NCBI RefSeq assembly: GCF_014651675.1
Contig: NZ_BMXI01000017.1
Coordinates: 62,001-126,000, forward strand
DNA from: Roseibacillus persicicus
GTDB lineage: Bacteria > Verrucomicrobiota > Verrucomicrobiia > Verrucomicrobiales > Akkermansiaceae
DNA length: 64,000 bases
Reading direction: 5' to 3'
Program-made: the position numbers and the translations under genes
In this document: piece after piece, positions 50,818-59,850 of the stretch
Layout: each line of letters begins with the position of its first letter
Position numbering within the stretch: position 1 is the first letter of the stretch
The notes under the pieces: generated by a model
Told to the model about the DNA's origin: nothing
Database searches by the model: none
The model's input: the letters and a program-made list of their open reading frames with translations, nothing else

Positions 50818-51075
50818 ATGCGTGATCACACTTGGCGGGAAAAAGATGAGGAAGGGCTGACCTTTTACAAGGCGACCCATCATGGCGGCCGCTGGACCAT
50901 GGCGAGTCAGCGCAAGGGCGACGATGAGTGGACTCGCTACGACCCGATTCCGGAGGAGCTCTTGGAAAAGCTGCGCGACGTCGTCTTTAACAAATACCAG
51001 CGCGGCCGCTGTGGCTGGAAGTTGGTGGCCGGGGTGGACAAGCTCTTGGGACGGGATTCCGTGGAGCCCAAGTAG
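50818..51075 (+). CDS. small conserved-looking protein of unknown function
   Basis: The product has 85 residues: an N-terminal polar beta region (GLTFYKATHHGGRWTMASQR), an acidic patch (GDDEWTRYDPIPEE), and a helix followed by RGRCGWKLVAGVDKLLG. AGGGGGGAG upstream serves as a possible ribosome-binding site, though somewhat distant. It sits 60 bp after pcp and 11 bp before bioA on the same strand, and no longer gene competes. I do not recognise a family. The composition and position support a real cytoplasmic protein. Confidence 0.68.
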   Translation: MRDHTWREKDEEGLTFYKATHHGGRWTMASQRKGDDEWTRYDPIPEELLEKLRDVVFNKYQRGRCGWKLVAGVDKLLGRDSVEPK

Positions 51076-51086
51076 GAACGCGTTCG

Positions 51087-52322
51087 ATGAACAGTGAGAC
51101 TCGCCAGTGGCTGGAGGCCGATTGGGACTTCGGCTGGCACCCCTTTACCGACCAATCACAGTGGGAGCAGTCCGAGGTTCCGGTCATAGTGAGAGGAAAA
51201 GGGGTCTATCTCTACGATTCTGAGGGAAAGCGGTATTTCGACGGCAATTCCAGTATTTGGACCAATATTCATGGCCACAGTCATCCTGCTCTAGTCGCTG
51301 CAATTCAGAAGCAGTCCGAGGAACTTTGCCACAGTTCATATCTGGGGCTGGCCAATGCTCCGGCCAGTGAGCTGGGGAGACGGTTGTGTGGCGCAGCAGG
51401 GATGGACCGGTGTTTCTTCTCGGATAATGGCAGCACGGCAATTGAGGCGGCCCTGCGAATGGAGCTGCAGTGGCGTTATCAGCGGGGAGAGACAGGTAGA
51501 CGTGGCTTTGTCGCTTTCGAGAACGGGTATCATGGCGACACTCTGGGTGCAGCGAGTCTGGGCGGGGTCGGCCGCTTCTTTGCTAGCATCGCCGGGATGG
51601 GACCGGATTTGACCCTAGCCCGCGATTTGGTTGAGCTGGAGGCGCTCGATCCGGAGCGAATTGCGGCCGTGGTGATTGAGCCGCTGATTCAGGGAGTGAA
51701 CGAGATGCGGCCTTGGCCTCCGGGGATGCTGCGCAAACTCAGGGAGTGGTGCGGCCGAACGGGTGTTCATCTCATTCTTGATGAGGTCATGACTGGCTTC
51801 GGCCGCACGGGAGAGCTTTTCGCCTGTCAGAGGGAAGAAGTCCGGCCGGACTACCTGTGCCTTGCGAAAGGACTGACCGGAGGATGCCTGCCCTTGGCTG
51901 CCACTCTCACCACGGCTGAAATCTATGAGGATTTCAAGGGGCCGGGGCGGACTTTCTATTATGGGCACAGTTACACGGCCAATCCACTGGGCTGCGCGGT
52001 GGCGCTGGCGAGTCTGGACCTGTGTGAACACCAGAGCTTCTTGGAGCGCATTCGCAAGGGGGCGGAAGTGATGGGGGAGACGCTGGCCCAGCTCGACGAG
52101 CTATCCCTGGTGAAGGAAACCCGACGCTGTGGAATGGTGGCGGGGGTGGAATTGGTGGGAGACCGTCAGGGCGCGAAGGGGAAAGAAGCATGCCTGCGAT
52201 TGCGAGGCTTGGGGCTACTGACCCGACCAATTCTCGACACCGTGGTTTGGATGCCTCCGCTGGCAAGTTCGGAAGAGGAGCTGCGGGAGATGGGGGAACT
52301 CTTTGTGCAGGCTCTCCAGTAA
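51087..52322 (+). CDS. bioA: adenosylmethionine-8-amino-7-oxononanoate aminotransferase BioA
   Basis: This 411-residue class III PLP aminotransferase fits BioA, which makes 7,8-diaminopelargonate for biotin using S-adenosylmethionine as amino donor. Family landmarks are WHPFTDQSQW near the N-terminus, YFDGNSSIWTNIHGHSHPAL, SDNGSTAIEAALRM, FENGYHGDTLGAASLGG, LILDEVMTGFGRTG, and the PLP lysine in LCLAKGLTGGCLPLA followed by FYYGHSYTANPLGCAVAL. The W-HPFT and GNSSIW motifs favour BioA over other class III enzymes. No bioB, bioD or bioF gene is nearby. pdxH, which makes its PLP cofactor, follows on the same strand. Confidence 0.92.
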   Translation: MNSETRQWLEADWDFGWHPFTDQSQWEQSEVPVIVRGKGVYLYDSEGKRYFDGNSSIWTNIHGHSHPALVAAIQKQSEELCHSSYLGLANAPASELGRRLCGAAGMDRCFFSDNGSTAIEAALRMELQWRYQRGETGRRGFVAFENGYHGDTLGAASLGGVGRFFASIAGMGPDLTLARDLVELEALDPERIAAVVIEPLIQGVNEMRPWPPGMLRKLREWCGRTGVHLILDEVMTGFGRTGELFACQREEVRPDYLCLAKGLTGGCLPLAATLTTAEIYEDFKGPGRTFYYGHSYTANPLGCAVALASLDLCEHQSFLERIRKGAEVMGETLAQLDELSLVKETRRCGMVAGVELVGDRQGAKGKEACLRLRGLGLLTRPILDTVVWMPPLASSEEELREMGELFVQALQ

Positions 52323-52369
52323 GCGCAGGAAAAACTTGCGAACCGCGGGGAAGAGTCTTTTTTGAGGGC

Positions 52370-53029
52370 ATGAATCGCGAGGAAACCGATATCGCAGCTC
52401 TTCGGCAGAATTATACCAGGGGCGGGATTGACCGCGAGGACCTCCTCCCTGATCCCATCGCCCAGTTCCGGATTTGGATGGAAGAGTCGGTTGCGGCAGG
52501 TCTGCTCGAGCCCAATGCCATGTCCCTCGCAACGGTTTCCGCCGATGGGCTTCCTTCCATCAGAACGGTATTGCTGAAGGGACTGGATGAGCGGGGCTTT
52601 CGTTTCTTCACCAATTATCGTTCCCAAAAGGGCCGCGATCTGGCTGAAACTGGGAACGCGGCAGTCTCCTTTCTTTGGAAAGAGCTAGAGCGGCAGGTCA
52701 ATATCCAGGGCCGAGTTCGCAAGATTTCCCGCGAGGAGAGCGAACTCTACTTCCGCAGCCGTCCCTACGCATCACAAATTGGAGCTTGGGTCTCCGAGGT
52801 TCAATCAGGTGAAATCCCGAGCCGTTGTTACCTTGAGGAAAGGGAAGATCTGCTCCGGACCCAGTTCCCCGAAGATTCCGTGGTGCCACTGCCTGAATTC
52901 TGGGGAGGTTATCTCCTGGAGCCTGTCTCGCTGGAGTTCTGGCAAGGGAGAGAATCACGGCTTCACGACCGTCTGCGTTATCAAAAAGCCTCTGACGGAC
53001 TCTGGAAGGTCGCGCGATTGAGCTCCTAG
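52370..53029 (+). CDS. pdxH: pyridoxamine 5'-phosphate oxidase PdxH
   Basis: From ATG 52370 the product has 219 residues. It oxidises pyridoxine/pyridoxamine 5'-phosphate to PLP with FMN. The family pattern is clear: LRQNYTRGGIDREDLLPDPI, NAMSLATVSADGLPSIRTVL, FFTNYRSQKGRDLAETGNAA, QVNIQGRVRKIS, and the C-terminal signature WGGYLLEPVSLEFWQGRESR followed by RLHDRLRY. An in-frame extension to 52190 lies inside bioA and is ignored. Proximity to bioA, a PLP enzyme, is a sensible but loose association. It ends before a 600-bp stretch without genes. Confidence 0.96.
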   Translation: MNREETDIAALRQNYTRGGIDREDLLPDPIAQFRIWMEESVAAGLLEPNAMSLATVSADGLPSIRTVLLKGLDERGFRFFTNYRSQKGRDLAETGNAAVSFLWKELERQVNIQGRVRKISREESELYFRSRPYASQIGAWVSEVQSGEIPSRCYLEEREDLLRTQFPEDSVVPLPEFWGGYLLEPVSLEFWQGRESRLHDRLRYQKASDGLWKVARLSS

Positions 53030-53637
53030 CGATAGGGCGGGGCAAGGCTGTGACCAAAGATCCATTTTATAAAAACCACCGAGATTGGCGCTCTCGGCAG
53101 AGGAAAACAGCGTAGTTATCAGGTTTGAACGCCTCCACCGGGCCATTTGTCCCTATTTGCTGATGCGGGCGTGGCGGCAAATCGATAAGTGAGATCTCCT
53201 GTCCTCGCTGATTCAGAAGGAGCTACCCGTCCTTTTCGAAGTGGCAGGACCATTGCCTCGAGGTGTCATGATGCCTTGATTTTCAATGGAAAAACGGCAC
53301 TGAGCGCGCTCTAATTCTTTTTTCAGACCCCGAAGAACAAATCTACCAAGCCTTGGTTCGCAGTTTTGTTGGTTATTAGTCTTATGAAAATAAGGGTTTA
53401 TAGCTGGGTTTTTAGAAACAATTAGGTCCTCAAATAGCACGGAAAACCTGATTTGCTGCATGTTCTTAAATTTAACTTAATTATTAAGTTTGATTAAATT
53501 TTAAAATCTTTGAGTATTTTAGCCTTAATATTCAAGGGGTTACGAATTCTTGCGAAGTTGTTTTTTAATTTTTATAAAATGAGGTTGAGGAAAAGTGCGG
53601 GTGTTTTTACAAAGTCGGCGTTCCTACCCCACCTAAT
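53030..53637. other. 608-bp intergenic stretch, AT-rich in its second half
   Basis: No convincing gene is seen. The first part has normal composition; from about 53380 the sequence becomes AT-rich with poly-T/A runs (53455-53580), ending in a promoter-like pair before the gene at 53638. An 82-residue frame on the minus strand (53461-53213) lacks family features. The composition shift could mark a regulatory region or an insertion boundary. Confidence 0.6.
53550..53578 (+). promoter_or_regulatory. sigma-70-like promoter for secreted-protein genes
   Basis: TTGCGA (53550-53555) and TATAAA (53573-53578) are separated by 17 bp within AT-rich DNA, about 60 bp before the ATG at 53638. The spacing is ideal, and no other hexamer pair nearby is as good. 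Confidence 0.6.
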
Positions 53638-54408
53638 ATGAAAACACTAATTAACACCGTTTGCGCGTCGCTTCTCCTGTTCGGAGCAATGGCACAGGGA
53701 AGCAGTCAGCCTACCGGCTTTCTTGATGCTTCTTCTCTCCTTGTGAGGGCTTCCAGTAAAGTCGGTCTCACTTGGGAAGTAAATTACCCCCAGCCCGAGA
53801 TCATCGACGAAATCATCGAAATCGATCCCGAGGACGATACTGTAACCACTCGCGTTGAAACCAATGTGACCGTTCGCCTTCTCGGCGCGGGTTACGCCAA
53901 CTCCTACGGTCAGTATGGTTGGCAGGAGAGCTGGTCGAAGTTCTCGGACGAAGCGATTGCGACTCCGTTCTTCGTCGGCACCGGCGACACGATCAACCCA
54001 CAGAAGATTCTGAAGAATCGTAACGTTGATGAAGACATCGAGCTCAACTTCGGTTTCCGCGGTTGTGTCTACGCTATCGCAAGCACTCCTTGGTATAAGC
54101 GCACTTGGAATGACTGGCGCATGATGGGAACTGGTCACGGTGGAATTCTGATTCTTAAGAACGGAGACCCTGCACCCCAGTTCACTCCCGAGCAGCCCAA
54201 CCAGACTTCGGCGAAGACTTTCTTGAAGCCTTACCTCACCTCCAATGGCGAGAATATCAGCATCGGAACTCGCGACGTAATCATCTTGGTTGACCTGAAC
54301 AAAGATTCGGCTGCAGCTGGCGCTGACTACCAGGACCTCGTGATTCTCATGACCTTCAAGGAGACTGAGGAGCTTGATGATGAGGACGACGATGACGACG
54401 ACGATTAA
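53638..54408 (+). CDS. secreted protein with poly-Asp tail
   Basis: This 256-residue exported protein has a signal peptide (VCASLLLFGAMAQGSS). A beta-rich body follows (VGLTWEVNYPQPEIIDEIIE, LLGAGYANSYGQYGWQESWS), then RDVIILVDLNKDS and GADYQDLVILMTF, and it ends in a run of Asp. The DYQDLV piece faintly resembles DUF4114-type calcium-binding domains, but the match is weak and I would not assign it. The acidic tail could bind calcium or another cation at the surface. It is the first of three secreted-protein genes in a row and probably shares their promoter. Confidence 0.75.
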   Translation: MKTLINTVCASLLLFGAMAQGSSQPTGFLDASSLLVRASSKVGLTWEVNYPQPEIIDEIIEIDPEDDTVTTRVETNVTVRLLGAGYANSYGQYGWQESWSKFSDEAIATPFFVGTGDTINPQKILKNRNVDEDIELNFGFRGCVYAIASTPWYKRTWNDWRMMGTGHGGILILKNGDPAPQFTPEQPNQTSAKTFLKPYLTSNGENISIGTRDVIILVDLNKDSAAAGADYQDLVILMTFKETEELDDEDDDDDDD

Positions 54409-54455
54409 TTTCTGGTTAATCTAATTGTGTCATGATATTATAGTCTTCCGAAACA

Positions 54456-54992
54456 ATGAATACTGTCACGCTCATTCCCCAAGGCAAGTTTCTTGCCTTT
54501 AGCTTCCTCGCCTCGGCATCCCTCATGTCCGCGGAGATTACCAAAGCGGCCACTGGTGCCGAAATCGAGGCTCAGCGTCGCCAGCTTCAATCTGTCTACG
54601 AAGACTCGGGCGCAGCCCAAGTTGAAGGAGAAGTTAAGATTGACGTCAAGAAGCCCAGCCTGCTTGCAAGTTCTGAATTCCTGGTGGGGCCGCATGGGTT
54701 CACACTGGTTCCGAAAGGAGCGGTGATTGCAACCGGGCGTGCTGTCGCAGTCGAAAGTGTCGCGCCAAAGGGAGCCAAGCTTCTGAATTGGAGTGATTTC
54801 CTTCAGCGGCATCGGGGTGGTTTGCGACTGCTTCCCGTCACGGACAACCAGTGGACGGGCAAAGAGTCGCTCGACCCCTTGTTGACGAGGATCGAAGCCG
54901 CCGAAAAGAGTGGATACACCACCTTGACCTCCCTCAATGGCGAGCCGGTCAGTCTCCCGAAAATTCAAAAACTTTTAGAATCAAAAGAATGA
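54456..54992 (+). CDS. exported protein of unknown function
   Basis: This 178-residue protein has a signal peptide (FLAFSFLASASLMSAE). A short coiled-coil-like helix follows (GAEIEAQRRQLQSVYEDSG), then a mixed domain with LVGPHGFTLVPKGAVIATG, LNWSDFLQRHRGGLRLLPV and a C-terminal helix SLPKIQKLLESKE. I do not recognise the family. It lies 48 bp after the poly-Asp protein gene, and its TGA overlaps the ATG of the next gene by 4 nt, so the three genes form one unit. Confidence 0.7.
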   Translation: MNTVTLIPQGKFLAFSFLASASLMSAEITKAATGAEIEAQRRQLQSVYEDSGAAQVEGEVKIDVKKPSLLASSEFLVGPHGFTLVPKGAVIATGRAVAVESVAPKGAKLLNWSDFLQRHRGGLRLLPVTDNQWTGKESLDPLLTRIEAAEKSGYTTLTSLNGEPVSLPKIQKLLESKE

Positions 54993-56068
54993 AATCATTT
55001 TTCAGTTTCAGCCCGGCACCCTTGTTGTGCGGGCTGCTCTTCTCCGCTACCAATTTGGCGTCCGCTGATTTGTGGATGACCTCCCTGGTGCAGAAGCAGC
55101 TGGATGGTAGCGGTACTTTTCAAACCTACGTCGACGCCAAGGGTGAAGGCGTTTCGGTTGCCGCGGTGCCCGAAGGCGGGTCTGAATTCTTCCTCTGGGC
55201 CATCAAATACGCTGATTCCGGGATGGAAGAGACTTTGGTTGATTCCGAAGTAGTCGGCGCCTATATGCCGGAAGGAACGCTCAAAATCCGAACCGATGAC
55301 CCTTACAACGGGCCTATTCCACGGACTCGGATCGATCAGGGTTTCAAGGTTAGATACACAGTCGATGGCTTGGTGAGTGGCAATGATGCTCCCGAAGCGG
55401 CTCGGCAAGTGCTTCTTGACCATGACGTGGCGGCCTACGAGCCCATTACGAATGAAGGACTGCTCAGCATGATTGGTTCAATCGTTCAGGGCCTTTTCGA
55501 GAATCTTCTTCCCGCAGTGGACTTTGATCAGCGAATGATCACTAAGAACGGCAAAAAGAACCTGAAGTTCAATGTCGCGAACATTCCTGGAAATGATGTC
55601 TATTCGGATGCAGGGGTGGAGACCTTCCGTCTCTACGCTTTGCCTGATGGACAAGTAGCCCAAATGTTGCTCGACGAAGCGCAGATTCAAGTCTGGCCAA
55701 TGTCCAAAGGGACGATCACTGGTTTGACCGACCAAGGAAGCTACAGCAGCATTCCCGAGGTTCGAGTTGCTCTGACCAATCTCTATCCGGACAGCACCAC
55801 CTGGGTGCAGGTTTACAAAGGCGAATCCAAGCCGGGTAAAGTGGGAACCGACGTCACCGAGGCTCACCTGGTTGTCGACGATGTCATTCCCCGGGCGGTA
55901 GGCGAGCTTGTTTTCCGTGATTTGCAACAATACTTCACTGACGAAGGGCCTTGGACTCTGGAGGTTCTATCAGAGACTCCTTTTGGAACCGAGATTCTTG
56001 ATTCGGTGGAGATTAATATCGCCAGTGGTCTCAAGCTCCGCGGCTCCTTCAACAGCCTGTCCGAGTAG
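54989..56068 (+). CDS. large exported protein of unknown function
   Basis: From ATG 54989 the product has 359 residues with a signal peptide (PLLCGLLFSATNLASAD). Two beta-rich sections follow. The first includes SLVQKQLDGSGTFQTYVDAK and EFFLWAIKYADSGMEETLVD. The second has VRVALTNLYPDSTTWVQVYK and RAVGELVFRDLQQYFTDEGP. No known domain is recognised. A longer in-frame start at 54851 falls inside the previous gene and is rejected. The ATGA overlap couples it to that gene. The trio at 53638-56068 may encode a surface complex, which is inference from co-localisation and export signals. Confidence 0.72.
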   Translation: MKSFFSFSPAPLLCGLLFSATNLASADLWMTSLVQKQLDGSGTFQTYVDAKGEGVSVAAVPEGGSEFFLWAIKYADSGMEETLVDSEVVGAYMPEGTLKIRTDDPYNGPIPRTRIDQGFKVRYTVDGLVSGNDAPEAARQVLLDHDVAAYEPITNEGLLSMIGSIVQGLFENLLPAVDFDQRMITKNGKKNLKFNVANIPGNDVYSDAGVETFRLYALPDGQVAQMLLDEAQIQVWPMSKGTITGLTDQGSYSSIPEVRVALTNLYPDSTTWVQVYKGESKPGKVGTDVTEAHLVVDDVIPRAVGELVFRDLQQYFTDEGPWTLEVLSETPFGTEILDSVEINIASGLKLRGSFNSLSE

Positions 56069-56082
56069 AATTAATTTTTAAG

Positions 56083-57054
56083 TCAAAGCGAGGAATCGTC
56101 GCGCAGGTCAACCGACAGAGCGCGAACGGTTTCGGGAAAAGCTTCTCGAAAGTCGATGGTGGGTTGCCAACCAAACCACATCATCGACTTTTCTGTGTCC
56201 AGTGCGTAGCGCTCGTCGTGCCCGGGTCTGTCGCCCACATGCTCGATGAGGGTGTGGGGCTTGCGGAGAGCATCCAGAATCGAACGCGCCATCCCGAGGT
56301 TGGTGCGTTCGCGGTGGCCTGCGAAGTGATAGATCTGGCCGCTTTTGCCGCGCCGCCACGCCGCGATGAGACCCATGCAATGGTCATCGACGTGGATCCA
56401 ATCCCGGATCTGAAGACCGTTGCCATAGATGGGCAGCTTCTCGTCTCGCAGAGCTCTTTGGATCAGAAGGGGGACGAGCTTTTCGGGGTGCTGGCGAGGT
56501 CCGTAGTTGTTCGTGCAGCGGGTAATGACGACCTCGGTGCCGTGGGTGCGGTGGGCTGCCAGACAAAGTAAGTCGGCCGATGCCTTGGAGGCCGCGTAGG
56601 GTGAGCTGGGATGGAGAGGGTGATCTTCCTTTGCCTTTTCTGGTGATGGGATGGGGCCGTAGACCTCGTCAGTGGAGCAGTGTAGCAGCGGGGTGCCATG
56701 CTCGCGGGCAGCGTCCAGTAGAACGGAAGTGCCCAGGACATTGGTCTGGACAAAATCGCCGGCCCTCTCAATCGAGCGATCCACATGGGACTCCGCTGCC
56801 AAATGCAGAATTCCGGTAAAGGAGTGCTCCGCAAAGAGCCGCTTGACCAGCTCCGCATCGCAGACGTCGCCTTGCACGAAGTGACAACGTGGATCTTGCT
56901 CCGGTAGCATCAGGTTGTCGCGGCGCCCAGCGTAGGTCAGCTTGTCGAGGATGACGAGATTCTCGAGTTCGCTTTCTTTCAAGAGGTGGCGGGCCAGGCT
57001 GGAGCCGACGAAGCCAGCTCCGCCGGTGAGTAGGATGGACTTGAGGTTTCGCAT
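56083..57054 (-). CDS. rfbB: dTDP-glucose 4,6-dehydratase-like SDR enzyme
   Basis: This 323-residue extended short-chain dehydrogenase has the NAD-binding motif SILLTGGAGFVGSSLARHL. It also has LHLAAESHVDRSIE, the active-site CSTDEVYGPIP with Thr-Asp-Glu, and the catalytic YAASKASAD (YxxxK), followed by RCTNNYGPRQHPEKLVPLLI and GLQIRDWIHVDDHC. These match dTDP-D-glucose 4,6-dehydratase, which makes the 4-keto-6-deoxy sugar used for rhamnose and other surface sugars. It is somewhat shorter than typical RfbB (about 350), and no rfbA, rfbC or rfbD is nearby, so a related nucleotide-sugar substrate is possible. ATG 57054 starts right at the conserved domain. Confidence 0.88.
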   Translation of the reverse strand: MRNLKSILLTGGAGFVGSSLARHLLKESELENLVILDKLTYAGRRDNLMLPEQDPRCHFVQGDVCDAELVKRLFAEHSFTGILHLAAESHVDRSIERAGDFVQTNVLGTSVLLDAAREHGTPLLHCSTDEVYGPIPSPEKAKEDHPLHPSSPYAASKASADLLCLAAHRTHGTEVVITRCTNNYGPRQHPEKLVPLLIQRALRDEKLPIYGNGLQIRDWIHVDDHCMGLIAAWRRGKSGQIYHFAGHRERTNLGMARSILDALRKPHTLIEHVGDRPGHDERYALDTEKSMMWFGWQPTIDFREAFPETVRALSVDLRDDSSL

Positions 57055-57248
57055 GAAGCTGGGGAGAGGGTAGAGCATCCGCCGGAGGGAGATAGTTTCC
57101 TTTTTCGAAAAATGCGGCATAGAGCGCCTTTCCCGTATTCCTGCGAAGCCTGTTTCTCCGGTGCATGGGCTGCTTTCTCTTTGAGAGGATGAAGGCGCTT
57201 CGAAGAGAGAACTTGTGATCCTGGCCGGGGATTCCTAGTTTGGTGGAA

Positions 57249-57704
57249 ATGAAAATATTGTTCTCTCTCGGGATGCTTTCCCTCGCGTTTCTTTTGACCT
57301 CCTGTGGAACGAAAACGGTTCCGGTTGCACGGCTGGGGGCCTCCGAGCAGAGCCTTCTCACGGCTATCAACCAGTATCGCAAAGAATTGGGAAAAAGCGC
57401 GCTCGAGCCCTCCGCAGACCTCACCGACCTGGCTCACAAGGATGCCTTGCGACGGGTCACTACCGGGGGAGGCTATGTGGACCACCGACAGGAAACTGGC
57501 TATGAGCGGATGCTGACTTTGGCAGGTAAGGTGCAGGGCGGGGAGGACTATGGGAGCCGCTTGTTAGAGCATTGGAAAAAGAATCCGGTGCAGCGGGCCT
57601 GGCTCGAGGGCAACTACGCGGGGGTAGGGGTTGGCACGGCCGCAGCTACTTCGGGTGCGGAAACCGGGGTGGTTCTGTTGGGTGGCTTTTCGGGTGGGAT
57701 TTAG
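57249..57704 (+). CDS. CAP-domain lipoprotein
   Basis: From ATG 57249 the product has 151 residues. A lipoprotein signal ends in the lipobox FLLTSCG, so the mature protein would be lipidated at Cys18. The remainder shows a CAP (SCP/PR-1) domain outline: SLLTAINQYRKELGKSALEPS, LAHKDALRR, YVDHRQ and LLEHWKKNPVQRAWLEG, though the classic second His/Glu pair is only partly clear. CAP proteins bind lipids or other ligands outside the cytoplasm; catalysis is rare. It is divergent from the rfbB-like gene. Confidence 0.8.
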   Translation: MKILFSLGMLSLAFLLTSCGTKTVPVARLGASEQSLLTAINQYRKELGKSALEPSADLTDLAHKDALRRVTTGGGYVDHRQETGYERMLTLAGKVQGGEDYGSRLLEHWKKNPVQRAWLEGNYAGVGVGTAAATSGAETGVVLLGGFSGGI

Positions 57705-57866
57705 AAAAGAATGCGCAACTTCTCGCCTGGATTTTCCCCATTTGTCTTGCAAGATTTCGGTCTCCCGTTCAGAAGAGCGGCGCTCCATACGGACGCGTTC
57801 TGACAAGCAGGCGACTCCCCGGATGGAGTGAACCTTTAGCGACCCTTTTTGGGCAACTGGCAGAAC

Positions 57867-59036
57867 ATGGATAGTCTTTCAAAACGAGTACAGGCGGTCA
57901 CCCCTTCGGTGACTTTGGCGGTCACCAATCAGGCGAAAGCTTTGATTGCCCAAGGAGAAGAAGTATACGGCCTCGCAGGTGGCGAGCCGGAGATGGACAC
58001 TCCCAATCACATCAAGGCCGCGGCAATCACCGCCCTACAGGACGGGAAGACCAAATACACTCCTGCTGCTGGTATCCCCGAGCTCCGCGAGGCAATTGCC
58101 AAGAAGCTCCTGACCGAGAATCAGATCGAAGTCGAAACCAAGGGCGTCTGCGTCACTAGCGGCGGCAAGCAAGCGTGCTTCAATGCCATTCTCGCAGTGG
58201 TCGAAGAGGGGGACGAGGTCATCATCCCTTCTCCCTACTGGGTAAGCTACCCCGAGATGGTCCGTCTGGCTGGCGGAGTGCCCGTGATGATCGAGACTTC
58301 TGCTGCCAACGGCTGGAAAATCACCGCCGAACAATTCGAGGAGGCCATGACCCCGGCCACCAAGATGATTATCCTCAATTCTCCCGGCAATCCGACCGGA
58401 ACGATTTACACCGAAGACGAGCTCAAGGCGATTGGCGAAATTGCTTCCTATGAGGACATTATCATCATGTCCGACGAGATTTATGAGAAGCTCGTTTATG
58501 GCGACAAGAAGCATGTGAGCATCGCTTCCATCAGCGAAGAGTTGTCGCAGTTGTCCGTCGTTGTGGGTGGATTCTCCAAAGCCTATTCCATGACTGGATG
58601 GCGCCTCGGTTACACCGCGACCGCCAATGCTGCTATCGCGCAGGCTCTTTCCAAGATCCAAGGGCATACCACCTCCAATGCGACCACCTTCGCTCAATAC
58701 GGAGCTTTGGCCGCTTTGGAAGGTCCTCAGGACTTCATCGAAGACATGCGCCAAGAATATGATGTTCGCCGTCAATTTGTAGCCGGTCGTCTCAAGAGCA
58801 TTTCCAACATCTCGTTCGTCGAGCCCGAGGGCGCTTTCTACTACTTCGTCGATTGCACCGACATGGGTCTCAAGTCCCAGAATCTCTGCGACAAGCTGCT
58901 CAACCGCTACAAGGTCGCGATGGTTCCTGGCATTGCCTTTGGCCACGATGCCTCCGTTCGCTTGAGCTACTGCACCACCCTCGATGTGTTGGCAGAAGGC
59001 TTGAGCCGTTTCGAAGAGTTCTGCGATAGCCACTAA
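57867..59036 (+). CDS. class I aspartate-type aminotransferase
   Basis: This 389-residue fold-type I PLP enzyme is of the aspartate aminotransferase Ib type. It opens MDSLSKRVQAVTPSVTLAVT. Landmarks are GGEPEMDTPNHIKAAA, KYTPAAGIPELREAIA, YWVSYPEMVRLAGG, ILNSPGNPTGTIY, the aspartate pairing with the cofactor in IIIMSDEIYEKLVY, and the PLP lysine in GGFSKAYSMTGWRLGY. It swaps amino groups between aspartate or another amino acid and 2-oxoglutarate. The LAGGEPEMDTP start and the YT-AAG segment favour AspC-like activity, but prephenate or related specificity is possible. cysQ follows 12 bp downstream, suggesting a shared transcript. The 160-bp leader shows no riboswitch I can name. Confidence 0.9.
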   Translation: MDSLSKRVQAVTPSVTLAVTNQAKALIAQGEEVYGLAGGEPEMDTPNHIKAAAITALQDGKTKYTPAAGIPELREAIAKKLLTENQIEVETKGVCVTSGGKQACFNAILAVVEEGDEVIIPSPYWVSYPEMVRLAGGVPVMIETSAANGWKITAEQFEEAMTPATKMIILNSPGNPTGTIYTEDELKAIGEIASYEDIIIMSDEIYEKLVYGDKKHVSIASISEELSQLSVVVGGFSKAYSMTGWRLGYTATANAAIAQALSKIQGHTTSNATTFAQYGALAALEGPQDFIEDMRQEYDVRRQFVAGRLKSISNISFVEPEGAFYYFVDCTDMGLKSQNLCDKLLNRYKVAMVPGIAFGHDASVRLSYCTTLDVLAEGLSRFEEFCDSH

Positions 59037-59048
59037 AAATTTGTTTTT

Positions 59049-59831
59049 ATGATTTCCACTGCCCACGGCATTTCTTTGCCCGAGCTCCTCGCCGCCACCC
59101 GGCAAGCGGGGGAGGTGATTCTTGAGGTCTACGCGCGTGACTTTGAGGTCGAATACAAAGGTGACGACTCGCCCCTGACCGAGGCCGATCAGAAGGGCAA
59201 TGCCGTTCTGATGGAGTTCTTGCGGGGAAGCTATCCTGAGATTCCCATCATTTCTGAGGAGAACAAAACCATCGACTACAGCGAGCGCAAGGACTGGGAG
59301 CGGTTCTGGCTCGTTGACCCCCTCGACGGAACCAAAGAGTTCATCAAGAAAAATGGTGAGTTCACGGTTAATGTCGCGCTCATTGAAAATGGGGTGCCAG
59401 TCCTAGGGGTTGTCTATCGCCCCACGACCGAGACTTTCCATCTCGGCGCAGTTGGGGAAGGCGCTTGGCGGATTGAAGGGGATTCCTGGACTCTGTTAGA
59501 ATCCCAAGCCCACTATCAGACCTTGGATAAGGTCACCGTGGTGGCGAGTCGTTCCCACCTCACTCCCGAGGTTGAGCAATTCGTCGAGGACCTGAAAAGC
59601 GCTGGCAAAGAGGTCGAATTCCTCTCGGCCGGTAGCTCGCTCAAGCTTTGCCTGGTGGCAGAAGGAAAGGCGGATGTCTATCCTCGCTTCGGTCCGACCA
59701 TGGAGTGGGATACTGGGGCTGCCCATGCGGTCGCCCTGGCGGCGGGCCGTCAGGTCAATAGCCGTGAGACCGGGAAGGCTTTGGCTTATAACAAAGAGAA
59801 TTTGCTGAATCCTTATTTCATCGTGGAATAA
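59049..59831 (+). CDS. cysQ: 3'(2'),5'-bisphosphate nucleotidase CysQ
   Basis: This 260-residue inositol-monophosphatase-family enzyme hydrolyses 3'-phosphoadenosine 5'-phosphate, clearing a by-product of sulfate assimilation. The metal-binding motifs are DDSPLTEADQKGNAVL, PIISEENKTIDYS, the WLVDPLDGTKEFIKKNGEFT block (D-P-x-D-G-T), and GPTMEWDTGAAHAV near the C-terminus. KEFIKKNGEFTVNVALIE is characteristic of CysQ. It lies 12 bp after the aminotransferase gene and 20 bp before the glycerate kinase gene, so all three are likely one operon. Confidence 0.95.
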   Translation: MISTAHGISLPELLAATRQAGEVILEVYARDFEVEYKGDDSPLTEADQKGNAVLMEFLRGSYPEIPIISEENKTIDYSERKDWERFWLVDPLDGTKEFIKKNGEFTVNVALIENGVPVLGVVYRPTTETFHLGAVGEGAWRIEGDSWTLLESQAHYQTLDKVTVVASRSHLTPEVEQFVEDLKSAGKEVEFLSAGSSLKLCLVAEGKADVYPRFGPTMEWDTGAAHAVALAAGRQVNSRETGKALAYNKENLLNPYFIVE

Positions 59832-59850
59832 TATCTGCAATAGGTGGCGC

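Noticed and set aside
53213-53461. 82-codon minus-strand frame in the intergenic stretch
   Set aside because: No recognisable family, odd composition and no upstream signal; the frame may be chance in unconstrained DNA.
57705-57866. Leader before the aspartate-type aminotransferase, considered as a riboswitch
   Set aside because: No consensus core of a known riboswitch class could be recognised and no expression-platform hairpin with T-run is present.
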